The notes under the pieces: generated by a model
What the model saw: only the letters and a program-made list of their open reading frames with translations
Told to the model about the DNA's origin: nothing
Databases searched by the model: none
Source: Gnetum montanum
Lineage: Eukaryota > Streptophyta > Gnetopsida > Gnetales > Gnetaceae
Length of the DNA: 64,000 bases
Reading direction: 5' to 3'
Assembly: GCA_015680685.1 (NCBI GenBank)
Contig: MNCI01002233.1
Coordinates: 104,099 to 168,098 of the forward strand
Shown here: positions 22,580-33,832 of the stretch, in pieces
Numbering within the stretch: the first letter of the stretch is position 1
How the letters are laid out: every line of letters starts with the position of its first letter
Position numbers and translations under genes: made by a program

Positions 22580-24045
22580 GTTCATTTCCAACTCTTTGAC
22601 GAAGATGATGATATCTGTTGGGGATAGTTGGAAATCCCTAATAAATTCAAGCAGGAGCCCTTAGAGCTAAAAACATTATTGGCTAGTATGGAGTATGCAT
22701 TTTTAAACAATGGTAAATCAGTCATAATTAATGTCAAACTTAGCCCTAAAAAAAAGAAAAGCTATCGAAGGTAGTTAATAAGTGATCAACAAACTTTACT
22801 TGGTCATATCCAAAGTTAATAAGAATCAATTTAAGGATATGCTAGCATTGTATTTACACTAACTTGCCCATGAAGCCTGGAAGGCAACTACAAAGGTAGT
22901 TGAATCCCAAATTGAAACAGATCATCAAAGAGAAAATTGAATGACTCCTCAAGGCAGGGTTTATTTATCCCATTGCAGATAGTGAGTAGGTTAGCCCACT
23001 CATAATTGTGCGAAAGAAGGGTGGAAAATGGTGGGTTTGCATCAAATTTAGGTTATTGAATATGAAAACATTTAAAGATCATTTTTCCTTTCCATTTGTG
23101 GATCAAGTGTTGGACATCATATCTAAGCATTGTTATTATAGCTTCTTGGATGGCTATAGTGGATATAACCAAATCCAAATTTTGCTAGAAGATCAAGCCA
23201 AGAAAACATTCACGAGTCCTTGGGAGACTTTTGCATATTGTAAAATGTCATTTAATCTATGTAATGACCCTACAACATTTCAATGCTTAGTCCTTAGTAT
23301 CTTCCAACAACATATCGATATTGGTATTGAAGCCTTCAAGGATGATGTTTCCACCTATGGAGCTACATTTGAGCAAGCCTTGGACTACCTTGAGAAAGTA
23401 TTGAAGAGATGTGTAAAAATAAACCTATGACTCAACTAGCAAAAGAGCCATCTCATGGTCGAGGAAGGCATTGTGCTAGGGCACCAAATTTCACAAAAAT
23501 AAATTGAGGTAAACCCAAAAAAGATAAAGGCCATCCAATGAATAACACACCAATCAAATATTGTTAAAGATATTTAGTCATTCCTTGGACACACTGGCTA
23601 CTATCGACAATTCATAGAGAATTTNAGAGAAACTCATAGAAATACTAATCCTATGAGCATTAGACTAGTCTAGACCTTTCCATATCATGGCAGATGCATC
23701 CAACTACACCTTGGAAGCAATGCTCATGCAGATGGATAATAAGAAATGACCATACTATATCCACTACACAAGATGAATCATTATGGGAGCATAGTTAAAT
23801 TACACCACCATGAAAAAGAGTTGATGGGAGTGGTGTATCATATGAACAAGTTTAGGCACTATGTGCTTGATTACAAATTATTTGTGCATACAAATCATAA
23901 TGCAATTCGCTTCCTCAAGAACAAGGCAATGATGAGCCCTCGTATCATATGGTGGCTCATGATCTTGCAGGAATTCAATCTCACAATGGTATATCAAAAA
24001 GGGATCAAGAATGTGGTTATGACTACATATCTTATTTAAGATGGA
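22580..24045 (+). pseudogene. Ath-2 reverse transcriptase-RNase H pseudogene
   Basis: After QLFDEDDDICWG and an N-terminal stretch with a frameshift near 22750, RT text is clear at 23008-23430: VCIKFRLLNM, HCYYSFLDGYSGYNQI, CKMSFNLCN, then AFKDDVST, where the two catalytic Asp are kept but Lys replaces the usual Met. RNase H follows at about 23750-24040 (FRHYVLDYKLFVHTNHNAIRF). About 100 bases present in Ath-1 are absent at the N at 23625. Confidence 0.8.
23625..23625. other. Single N at an assembly join
   Basis: The only ambiguous base in the window. Ath-1 has about 105 bases (17,237 to about 17,341, between GAGAATTT and AACTCATAGAAA) that are missing exactly at this N. The N therefore probably marks a gap or collapsed join rather than one unread base. 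Confidence 0.7.
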
Positions 24046-24299
24046 ATAATAAAGAGAAGGAAAGCCAACTCTCTAATCAATTTCCAAATGAACTCCTCTT
24101 TATAGGAGCACTAAATGAGCAAACACATAGAAAAAACATGGTATAATGCCATCCTCACCTATCTTCTCACTTAGAAGATGCCATAGGATCTTAACTTTAG
24201 ATAGAAGTAAAAATTTATTCATTGGGCCAAATATTTCATGGAAATCAATGGACACCTTTAAAAGGTGTGTGCAAATGGCCTAATTCATTGGTGTGTCCC

Positions 24300-25460
24300 T
24301 AATGTAGATTAATTGTGTGTTCTCTAGGATGCTTATAAAGGGCCTTGTGGAGGCCACTATGCAGGGAGACACATGACCATAAAAATCTTAATGGAAGGAT
24401 ACTATTGACCTACAATCTTTAGAGATGTCCACCAATTTTTCAAATCTTGTAAATAGTGTCAATGATACAAGGGATGATCACTCGCATGGAAGGTCCTCAA
24501 CAATGGATTCAACCATTGAAACCTTTTGAAATATGGGGAATTAACTTCATGGGTCCCATCAAACCCATGCCCAATGGAAATGCATATATTATAGTAGGAT
24601 TTGACTACTACACAAAATGGATAGAAGCTGTAGCCATTATTGATTGTACATCCTCCACTACTACTAGATTTATACAACAAAATATTGTCAATAGGTTTGG
24701 GGTGCCACATTCACTAATTTCTAATAATGGAACTCATTTCATAGGTGTCACTTTTAGAAAATTAATGCAATGCTTGGGTGTTGAACATAAATTAAAAATA
24801 CCTTACCACCCCAAAGCCAATGTTCAAGTAAAGGTAACTAACCAGGAGATCACAAAAATATTAACATGTACTATTAGCAAATATAGGAATGATTAGAGTG
24901 TAAAACTTAACGATGCTCTCTGAGCTTATTATTCAAAATGGAAACTTTCTATTGGATATTCTACCTACGAGTTAGTATATGGAAAACTTCCAATGCTCTT
25001 GATTTGGTCTGAGCTTCATACACTCTCAATAGCTTGTGATCTAAATCTTGACCTAAGTCTAGCACAAAAAGAAAGATTGATCAACCTAAACATGTTAGAT
25101 GAAAATTGATTAGTGGTCCTATCGTTGAATGAGATGAACAAGGCATTCAACAAGCAATGCCATGACCTTACAATACAAAAGGTAAAACTTCAACTAGGAG
25201 ATAAGGTCCTGTACTAGAACCCCACACATGTACCTCAAAAGGCAAAATTCTATACATTGTGGGAGGGACCTTATATAATTAATCAAATCTTTTCCTTTGG
25301 GGCCATGATAATTTACAAGCATCAAAGCCAAAATAAAAAGTAGTTGATTAACATCCAACAAGTAAGGCCCTTCCTCAAACCAAGATAGGCTAGTGCAACT
25401 ACCACCTCGATGGATGGGCAACTATGTTTCATTTTTTGGATCTCCTCCTTTCAACTTAGT
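24300..25460 (+). pseudogene. Ath-2 integrase pseudogene
   Basis: The zinc-binding part (KGPCGGHYAGRH) lies at about 24335-24450 and the core at 24456-24896: GINFMGPIKP, FDYYTKWIEA, then LISNNGTHF and YHPKANVQVKVTN. The first core Asp (WGID in the family) is now Asn and the second is Asn in SNNG; the usual Glu is replaced in the VQVKVTN stretch. A stop follows at 24894, and the reading continues to KLNDAL and ELVYGKLP with further stops. The C-terminal end is near 25390. It could not integrate DNA. Confidence 0.8.
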
Positions 25461-27144
25461 TGTGGGGGAGATGTCTATCCATGGTAGCCATCAATATGGC
25501 TTCTCAGGGTTTTTACTTTTTTTTCCATGTTTTTGATTTTCTAAGCTATTTATTTTACAAATGTTTTGATTTTCAATTTTTTCTAATTTTACACCATTGT
25601 TAGTACCTTTGAACCTTTCTTTCTTATTTTATACTTTATTATATATTTTACTTTATTTTTTTTGTTCAATTGTGATATTTCCTTATTTTTGCTAATAAAA
25701 TTACTTTATTGCCATAGGACATAGTGTCGTTGTTGCTATTTACTAATGATGGTTTTTGCTTAATGTTGTGATTGTCAATGTTTGGTTTCTATTTTTGAAT
25801 TCTGATATTTAATGAATTTGGCATGGTTTATTTTTCATGGAATAGTTAGTGAGTCCACATCAACTACCCATCCAATCAACTTTATGTTTTTTCCTTATTC
25901 TAGAAATTTGAGGTCCCTTCCATTAAAGAAACTTTTAATCAATCTATAACTTTAATAGTTTCGGAATTAGGAAGGATTCAAAGGTTTGTAAAGGATGTGA
26001 CCTTAAGGAGACTTAATACTCTTTGTGCTCTTCTACTTGCTTTAGTACTTGGATCTTTTCCATGGACTTCTTATCGTTCCATACCAACCACTAATAGGAA
26101 GTCAAATAAAGTTGTTACATGATGTGATTCCCATTAAAAAATTTAAAAAATAAAATAAAATAAAAAATTTATCGAAATTCAAAGAAAACCCCTTAGACAC
26201 GAATAAGTCCTTACATGGTGTGATTCACCATTTTAAAAAAGAATAAAAAAATGATGTGAATTCAAAGCACATCCCTTGGACAAATAAATAGGCTATAAGC
26301 ACTAGTTATGGAATTAGATAGACATGTACCTATGCAAGAAGGTCTCCTCTAACTAAGCCCCTCTATCACTTCCTTATTCTCTTTTTTCTTCTCCTTATGG
26401 AATGATGGTTGTCTTGTGGAAGCACTCTTATGTCTCAAGTGATTGGATCGATCTTAGAGTGGTGATGTAAAGTTACTAAAAGTAGCTAGTTTTGGTCTGG
26501 ACTAAGGATGAATCTTCCAAGGTCATTTTAAACACAAATTCTATAAGGGAATTCTTATTACCTTAATTCAAAACTCCATTCCATCTTCTCTATCATCAAT
26601 CCATGCTACTGTCACACACCTCACTATCATGTTCTATGATATGCTCTATGTCTTAGTCTAATCTGTTTAGATTCATAAGTAGATTCTTTTTGGTTGATCC
26701 TTAACTTTTCATAACCATTAAATCAACTATGGGGCCCATGGAATCCTTAGTTGAAGTTATGCAAGGGAAACAAGGGCATGAGCCTACTATGGGGAGAACC
26801 CACTTGCATAGCTCTTGGTTTGGTAATTTAATGTCCCTTACCTTTGGCATTGCCACAATCCTATCTTTCACATATTCCATTGAGTATTCCACTCAGTGCT
26901 CTTTAGCCTTTTATCTCACTCATTTTGCAAATAAATTTTTCTTCATTTTTCCAAATTTATGAGCTTCAACACCTCTTCTCATGTTTTCATACTATTCTTG
27001 GCCTTTTGAGCTTTCACTTGATCCAAATTTCATTCAAAATACCTTGTATTTTTCAAGTTTGACCAAAGTCAATGGTGATCCATACTTGCGTCGACAAGGC
27101 CTCATCAATGCAACTGACCATGTCAACGAGGCCTCATCAACATA
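25461..27144 (+). other. Ath-2 spacer between integrase and the second coding region, first part
   Basis: AT-rich sequence without a convincing frame. It matches Ath-1 51.3-52.9 kb block by block, including GATGAATCTTCCAAGGTCAT versus GATGAATTTTATCATGTC and TATGGGG(A)GAACCCACTTGCAT. The last 75 bases (27070-27144) carry GAGGCCTC/CATCAA blocks like those in the LTR. Tat-B is inserted directly after. Confidence 0.65.
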
Positions 27145-27149
27145 GTGCT
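27145..27149 (+). repeat. Target site duplication of Tat-B, left copy (GTGCT)
   Basis: GTGCT directly precedes the LTR start and is repeated exactly at 45932-45936 after the LTR end. Five bases is the normal length for Ty3/gypsy integration. Confidence 0.92.
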
Positions 27150-27384
27150 TGAAACACCCTAAATTTTCAGGGTATCCTTGCTTCACCAAGTCATCGCAAT
27201 TCATGCAACATTATGTTACTTCAACAAGAAATGGATGTTTCAAGTTTAGGCTGTACAATTTTGCAAATTTTCTAACTGGATAATTCATCCAGTTGACATC
27301 CTACACAAAAGCAATGCCGAGAGTTGTCGACAATGCTCAAAATGTGCAAAACAATTTGGTAGGTTTTCTAGTCAAGGAGTTTGC

Positions 27385-28045
27385 TACATTATGCTACGCT
27401 ATATAGTGTAGCAGGATTTGGGAGATAATTGTTCAAATAGTCAACCGTAAATTTTTGCAAGACAAGATGCTATGCTATGCTATGTCATGCAACATAGCAC
27501 AGCTTAGCGAGAGCATGACAGGAAGGCTCAGCCTACTTAATGATTTCAAATGCACTCAGTCAGCACCTCTAACCTTCGAAAATAGTTGCTTCGCTCAACT
27601 CCAAGTTCTTCAACAATGGCTCCTTCACCAGACAATAGCAAACTTAGTAAAAAGTAGGCCATGTTGGTTACTATGCTATGCTATGCTACATAGTGTAGCA
27701 CAGCGTAGCAACTCTACTGGAGCAATGAAAGGAATCAAAGGGTGGGATCGGCAAGTTTGCAAGTTTCGCAGGGCAAAAAGAAAAGTTTGCAGATTGGCAA
27801 ATTTTTCATGACTAAGGCCATCTACTACGCTATGCTACACTACATAGCATAGCATAGCGTAGCAAGTATGCAAAAAGTAGTCAAAGAACTTCAAAGGTTT
27901 TCGACACATGCAGCAGGACGCAATGCAAGATTTTTCCTTGAACTAGTGGCTACGCTATGCTACGTTGCATAGCGTAGCACAGTGTAGCAAGATGCTATGC
28001 TACGCTAGCATGCTACAGTACAAAGCTTAGCGCAGCATAGCAAAT
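27385..28045 (+). promoter_or_regulatory. U3 palindrome cluster in the Tat-B LTR
   Basis: Blocks at about 27388-27415, 27468-27500, 27670-27710, 27822-27866 and 27948-28040 each read CTATGCTAYGC followed by RTAGCRTAGCAC, so each can fold on itself. The 3' LTR has the same blocks at the same places. They lie 200-850 bases upstream of the TATA box. Confidence 0.6.
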
Positions 28046-28250
28046 AGTTGCACTGCATCAATGCACTTCACCTATTTGCACTGTTGGCACACATTCCCAA
28101 GTTCTGATAGTGCAATTATGGCATGGTAGGCTCGTAATTACAGCATGGCAGGCTCATCCAATGGTCATGCATGTCCATGCAGCATAGACAAGTCAACACG
28201 GGCCTAGGACATGTGGCATCCAAACCACACCTTTCACATGCCCTTGGCCC

Positions 28251-28258
28251 TATAAATA
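28251..28258 (+). promoter_or_regulatory. Tat-B 5' LTR TATA box
   Basis: CCCTATAAATACC is a strong plant TATA element about 615 bases before the LTR end. It defines the likely U3/R boundary some 30 bases downstream. Confidence 0.7.
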
Positions 28259-28872
28259 CCCCAATGAGCAATGGTCAAGGGTCGGTTGGTGGGTGATTTG
28301 GTTAGTAAGCAAGAAAAAAGTTAGCATTGTGATCCTGAGCATTGTAAACATCTTGTTTGATGCTGTAAATAGTTGGCACTCTTGTTCTGGAATTCTGTTA
28401 TGCTCTTTCCTGCTATCCTCATAGCATTTTTCATTTTCACTCCTGAGTCCATGTTCAAGCATACAACTATCTTACTCTAAACATCTTTGTTACTCTTGGG
28501 ATCCCTGCGTCCCTCAGTGCCGTGTAATCAATTGTATCCACCTTGACAAAGTGAAGTCACATTCTTGAAGTGGTGCATTTTTCTAACTACATTTTACTTT
28601 TTTTTCTTGCTTATCATTGCATTTTACATCGTTTTCTTCCCCTTTTGAATTTAAAGATTACTTTATGCTATAAATCCAGTTTTCAAATTATCTGTTTGCA
28701 AAAGGTTATATTAACATCGATTAAGTCCCTATCTAATCAACTAGACCATTCAACGTGCCCTGTTTCCATTTTATCCAGCATAGCCCTTGTGCTGATCCAA
28801 GGTTAAGACTATCACGATCAATGACCTCTCGGTGTTTTCCAATCGTCGACGTTTTTGGTCGCTATAGTTTTT

Positions 28873-28891
28873 TGGCGCTAGAAGGAGGGCC
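28873..28891 (+). promoter_or_regulatory. Tat-B primer binding site
   Basis: TGGCGCTAGAAGGAGGGCC lies six bases after the LTR. Tat-F has TAGCACTAGAAGAAGGGCC at the same offset. The TGGCG start suits pairing with a tRNA 3' CCA end; I do not assign the tRNA. Confidence 0.6.
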
Positions 28892-28930
28892 TTTTGGTGC
28901 CCTTTTCATGTTTTATGGTAGTCCTATAAG

Positions 28931-29225
28931 CATTCTGCACCCTGATACACATTAGCATAAACTTGATGCCCATTTGTGGCTATTTACACATCATGTAATG
29001 TAGATCGGTTGCTTCAATGATTCTTCTGGAACCCTATAGGACATAAAGTCTCTGATTGCAGTTTCACTCGCTCATTTTTACAGTAGTCTTGCACGTGTTC
29101 TATACCCTATCACACACTAGTGTAAACGTGACACCCTTTTTTGGTTTTTTATGCATCGTGTGGTATAGATCGGTTGCTTCAATGATTCCTTTGGAATCTG
29201 GCAAGAGATAAAGCCTTTTTGATTA
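28931..29225 (+). repeat. ~175 bp direct duplication in the Tat-B leader
   Basis: Unit 1 (about 28931-29055) and unit 2 (about 29106-29225) share GTAGATCGGTTGCTTCAATG or GTATAGATCGGTTGCTTCAA, ACACATTAGCATAAAC versus ACACTAGTGTAAAC, and the AAAGTCT/AAAGCCT ends. Only one such unit is visible in Tat-A at 1-120. Confidence 0.7.
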
Positions 29226-29277
29226 TTCTCCAATTTCCTTGCTTTTCGCATTTGCAGAACTATTTAGCTTTGTAACA

Positions 29278-32050
29278 ATGGCTTCCTCGAGCACCATTGA
29301 TAAAACCTTCAATGCTAAGGTTCCCATCATGGTTCAAGGCGTCACAAGTTCTGAACAACTGCTCAACTCGATGTTGGAAACATGTTGATCCCTCAGGATC
29401 CAAAATCGGGGACCTGAGTGCTTGGCCCAGTAACATGAGCGCTATAACTTTTTTTGTGCAAAGATGCAAGCAAACCTACCCTTGGATGTGCACGAACTTG
29501 AAGAAAAACATAGCTTTGAGTTTGCTTACTACAATGGGAAGGAATTTGTTCCAACTCCCAACACTTCCATACCTTTGACATAGATAAATCAATGGCTTCT
29601 AGACCAGCTGATCCAGTTGGGTAGACTTAGGTAGCAGTAGGACATAGCGTCTAACCACGTCGAGACCTTCCAGGATAGACAAGAGGAGCTCTATTCTCAA
29701 TTCGATGGGGGAGGTCAAACCAACCCCGTCATGGTCCCTCCTACCCAGTCTTTTTGGAACAACCCGTTTTCTATCGCCGCTCCCTTTGTGATCACGCCTA
29801 CGCTTCCACAACCTACAATTACAACTGCAATGGGTATCCATGTCATCTTCCCAGTGTATCAACGTCCTTATTCCCCTATTTCATTTGTAGCCACTATTCC
29901 TCCACAAACCATTCATCAGTCCATTCTTGTAGTGCATCACATGCCAATCACGGATACCCTACCACATGTTCACACCATACCTACTTCACAGTTGCATGTA
30001 GCATCCACTTCCATTCCCGCATTTATGCCTATTCCACCGTTAGCGGCGGGCCCAAGTCCATCCACATGATGGACCCCATTCACTACTCCCTCTGCTACAC
30101 TACCATCACATATGTCTTACCACGTTCCCCACTAGGCCTGCCAAACCCTGCAAACAGTACAACCTGGCACAGGAATATGGTCTTTCCCACCTCACAAGCT
30201 ACCCATTCTATGGCGCAACCCGTGGCTACCGCTTCAACAACACCACCTATCAGGTGATGGATAGCTCAACCACCACCATTCACAAGGGCCACTGCAACGG
30301 TACCACCAATGGATCATGCTGCCAGCCCCTCCATTCCATAGATGGGAGCTACTTCGGCAGTTCCTGAACCATCCACACCATTGCAGGGTATGGATCAAGT
30401 GTTTTAGCTTATCCAGATCCTTACTGTGGAAATAAAACACCTCAAGGCTATCGGCTCTAACACAGCATAGGTCATGGACTTTTACCAGGATGATCCTATC
30501 AACCCTACAATCCCTGCTCTAACATAACCACTAGGGATGTCCCTCCAACACTTCATGAAGTACAACAGGGAAGGGGATCCCAACACACATCTTGTTACCT
30601 TTAGGTCTGAATCCCTTCTACTATAGCAATGGCAACACACAATTATCCATGTCTTTTCTATGTCTCTAGTCTGGAAAGCCTTGGATTGGTACCGTACGCT
30701 GCCACGCTCATCTATTTCAACTCTAGAGGAGCTTCTGACCCAGTTCATGATGCGCTTCAAGTATAACTTAAAGCCAGAAATAACGCTAGATCAGTTGATG
30801 AGCGTGAAGCAGGATCCTCTGGAACTGGTCTAAAAATTCATCCAACGTTGGAGTGCAACCCTTAATGAAATCTGCGAGCCCATCATGGAGGCCCACTTGC
30901 TGACCATCTTTGAGGGCACAGTGAACGACTTTATCAAGTCTAAACTATACTACCTCGCTTCTCACACTCTTAGTCAAGCCTTTGCTCAGACTAAGAGCAT
31001 ATAGGATGCGGCCGAGGCAAGCAAAGACCTGGTCTATATTACCTACAAAAACACCTTCACAAAGAAGGACAAGGGTAAGACCCCAATAGCCATGGTGGCT
31101 ACTGTGGCAAATGAGTCCAAGCCCAAACGTAGTAATAATGGTAACAAGAACATCAAGAAACTGGTCGCACCCACAGCTAACCCCGCACCGAAGCAGGGAA
31201 ACACGTCGCAACCTACCGCACCTGCGCCTGAGGCATATGTGCAATCCAAACTAAAATTTGAGCATAAAGATCACTCAAAGTATACCCCACTACCTATCAA
31301 GCTTTTAGATCTTCTAAAATAACTACTAGTAGTGGGGCACATCCAACACAACAAGATGTCGGAAGAGGGAATCAGGAGACATCAACACTACTACGTGCTC
31401 CTTAGGAACCCCTCCTTGGCCTTGCCCAATGAGCCCCCAATTCCTAAGGGTTTCAGGGTAGATAGGTTTTGTGAATACCACCAACAATGTGGTCGCAACA
31501 CGAATTACTGTCTGGCATTGAAGGATGACATCCAAAGGATGATCGATCAGGAGAAATTGGTGTTGGACGAAAGCAACCTAGTACGCACTGAAAATAAATC
31601 TCTACACATCTACATTGAACCCCTCAACGCCAAAAATGCTGGTTATGTTATCAACACAATTAGCATTGACAGTGATCCTAGGCCACCCTAGTAGCCGTTT
31701 GTGATCCGTGTGCCTTAGTGTAGCACATCAGCACCACCAGCGGATGGCCGAAGCTTGCAACAGCCATTTGTTCTGAGAGTTCCTCCCCGAGCATCCACCC
31801 CCATGCCACCTATTATCAAAACCATGCCACCCTGCCCGTTAACACCATTAGCTCTGTTTGTCATTAGGGGACCAACTCCTTCAACAGCCCCTATCCCATG
31901 CAAGACAGCTGAACAACCTTCTTGTCCTAAAAAATGGGAAGTGCATTTCACAGGAAAGACATCGAGGGGAAGTACTGCCCCAAGTGTTTCCAAGCCTACG
32001 TCTTCACCCCCTACATCTACATCCTCATCACCAAAGAGGGACATTGCTAT
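29278..32050 (+). pseudogene. Tat-B gag pseudogene
   Basis: The ATG at 29278 (MASSSTIDKTFNAK) opens a frame that shifts once between about 30050 and 30250. The second frame then runs on through protease. A Pro/Thr/Ser-rich region lies at 29730-30370. The gag core is at about 30536-30960 (HFMKYNREGDPNTHL, ALDWYRTLPRSS, QFMMRFKYNLKPE). The zinc knuckle CEYHQQCGRNTNYC is intact at 31470-31511. A second Pro/Ser-rich linker follows at 31700-32050. In-frame stops are scattered. Gag would build the particle and bind RNA. Confidence 0.88.
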
Positions 32051-32183
32051 AACCACATAGTCCGCACCGCCCTGCCAAAAAGGGTCTAAACCCATATCCA
32101 AAATTGCTCCTCCTTAGAAAATTTATCTTCTAGAACGAATAGAAGAGGGAAAGGGCGGTAAACAGGGGGGTGGCTAGGACCTC

Positions 32184-33081
32184 TTGGATTTCCTCACTCA
32201 GGTCAAGAAAGCTCTAAAACAAAAGAACACTACATTGAGCTTGTACGACCTAATCATGATGTTTTTCCCACACTGTGAGGCCTTGATCTGCATGTTGATG
32301 ACGATTTTGGTCAACGAAGACATGCCAGTGGAAGAGGAAGCAATTCATTCGGTCATGCTTCCCTCCATGGCTGTAGAGCCAGAACCGTCTCAACTAACTT
32401 TTTGCAATGACTCCATTAAGGAAGATCCCAAAAGGGGCCAAGTGACTATAGCACCCCTATTCATCACAATTCGGGTCAGCCAACACCAGATCCAAAGGAT
32501 ACACATTGATGATGGGGCTGCCGTGAATGTCATCCCCTTTCCTATTATGGAAAATTTGGGTTTGGTCAACTAGATCAAGCCCACAACAACATCATGCCTG
32601 AGGTCATTCAATGGGGCGTAGGTCGTGGTGAAGGGCATGGTCCACATAGACTTCATGGAAGGTGATCAATTTCCCATGAACGCAACATTCATCGTGGTGG
32701 AGGAGATGCCCGAGTTTAATCTGATCTTTGGGAGATTATGGTTAGCACAACTTAGGGCTGTCTCTTCACCCATACATCAGGAAATCCACCTACCATACGC
32801 AGGTAGGGAGGTGGTGATCCATGATGACAAGGTAGCAGCACAAGCTATCAATAACGTATACATGGAGTAGGGCTTAGAGGTCGTAACCTCTGAGAATGAA
32901 GTACTTGTTTACGCATGCACTAACCATCCAATGGGGGAATTGGCTCAACAAGCCAGTTTTCAAAATGAAAGCGTGTGGGCTGAGTTGCCCTTCCAAGCGG
33001 GGGACAATGATGTAAACGAAGACCCTAGAAAAGCACCTTGGCCTTACTTTCTGCTCAACCCACGATGGGTTAAGAAGTAGC
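32184..33081 (+). pseudogene. Tat-B protease pseudogene
   Basis: It is in the same frame as the knuckle region. The active-site segment IHIDDGAAVNVIPFP is at about 32500-32540, followed by LGLV. FNLIFGRLWLAQ at about 32715-32750 corresponds to the flap-to-end part of retropepsins. The reading ends NPRWVKK and a stop near 33078. Stops at 32574 and others break it. Its job would be to cut Gag-Pol. RT is not next to it: a 6 kb block with the antisense gene lies between. Confidence 0.85.
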
Positions 33082-33184
33082 TATGCATAGCGTAGCAACC
33101 TCGTTGCTTCTTGCCCAGTCACCATCCCTTGTACATTCACCGCCTTTTTGCTTTGCACCGGCGTTAGTTACCAGTTAGCCATTC

Positions 33185-33592
33185 TCCAAATTGTTAACCT
33201 ATCATCTCTTTGGTATGTTCCCCCATGGCCCAAAATGCCCTAGAAATATGTTTCCCCATGGCCAAAAATGACCTAAAACTATGCTATGCTATGGTCCTAA
33301 ATGGCCCAAAACTAGCGACGGCCTGAAATGGCCTAAAACTATGCTATGCCATGGCCCGAAATGGCCTAAAATTATGTTCCTCTATGGCCCGAAATGGCCT
33401 AAATCTATGTTATGTGATGGCTCGAAATGGCCTAAAACTATGTTCCCCTAAGGCCCGAAATGGCCTAAAACTATGCTACACTACAACCTGAAATGGCCTA
33501 AAACTATGCACACACCATGGCCTGAAATGACCTAAAACTATGCTACACTATGGCCTGAAATGACCTAAAACTAGGAACAGCCTGAAACAGCA
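33185..33592 (+). repeat. Tandem array T2 (GGCC-N6-GGCC + TAAAACTA units)
   Basis: About ten units carry GGCCCGAAATGGCC or a near variant followed by TAAAACTATG or TAAAACTAGC, spaced about 35-45 bases apart. The 14-base core is a dyad. The array lies about 100 bases after the protease stop and ends just before the 111-base inverted repeat. Confidence 0.85.
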
Positions 33593-33602
33593 TTAACAAA
33601 GG

Positions 33603-33832
33603 AGAAAGCTACTACAGACGTTGAACCAAGAAATAGGTGTTGGGTGGATATCACAGCAGAGGAGGTCTGGCGTTGCCTTGGGCTCGGTTTAGATCAGATA
33701 CCCTTCGAGATGGAAGTAGGACCATCTCGAAGGGTATCTGATCTAAACCGAGCCCAAGGCAATGCCAGACCTCCTCTGCTGTGATATCCACCCAACACCT
33801 ATTTCTTGGTTCAACGTCTGTAGTAGCTTTCT
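33603..33832. repeat. 111 bp inverted repeat, 110 of 111 bases paired, 8 base loop
   Basis: Arm 1 is 33603-33713, arm 2 is 33722-33832 and the loop is 33714-33721. The only mismatch is G at 33672 against T at 33763, a transition. Arm 2 is the last stretch of the antisense gene coding sequence (minus strand, EEVWHCLGLGLDQIPFEM); arm 1 is its inverted copy. All nearby sequence is diverged, so this near identity is striking. Confidence 0.95.

Larger units (their letters stand above)
27150..28866 (+). repeat. Tat-B 5' LTR
   Basis: Starts TGAAACACCCTAAATTTTC and ends GGTCGCTATA, where the 3' LTR keeps the normal CA. The TATA box is at 28251. U3 has five or more imperfect palindromes of the GCTATGCTACGC/GCGTAGCATAGC kind. 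It aligns with 44231-45931 from end to end. Confidence 0.92.

Noticed and set aside
28873-28891. Naming the tRNA primer for the Tat-B PBS
   Set aside because: The match cannot be tested without tRNA sequences, so only the PBS itself is called.
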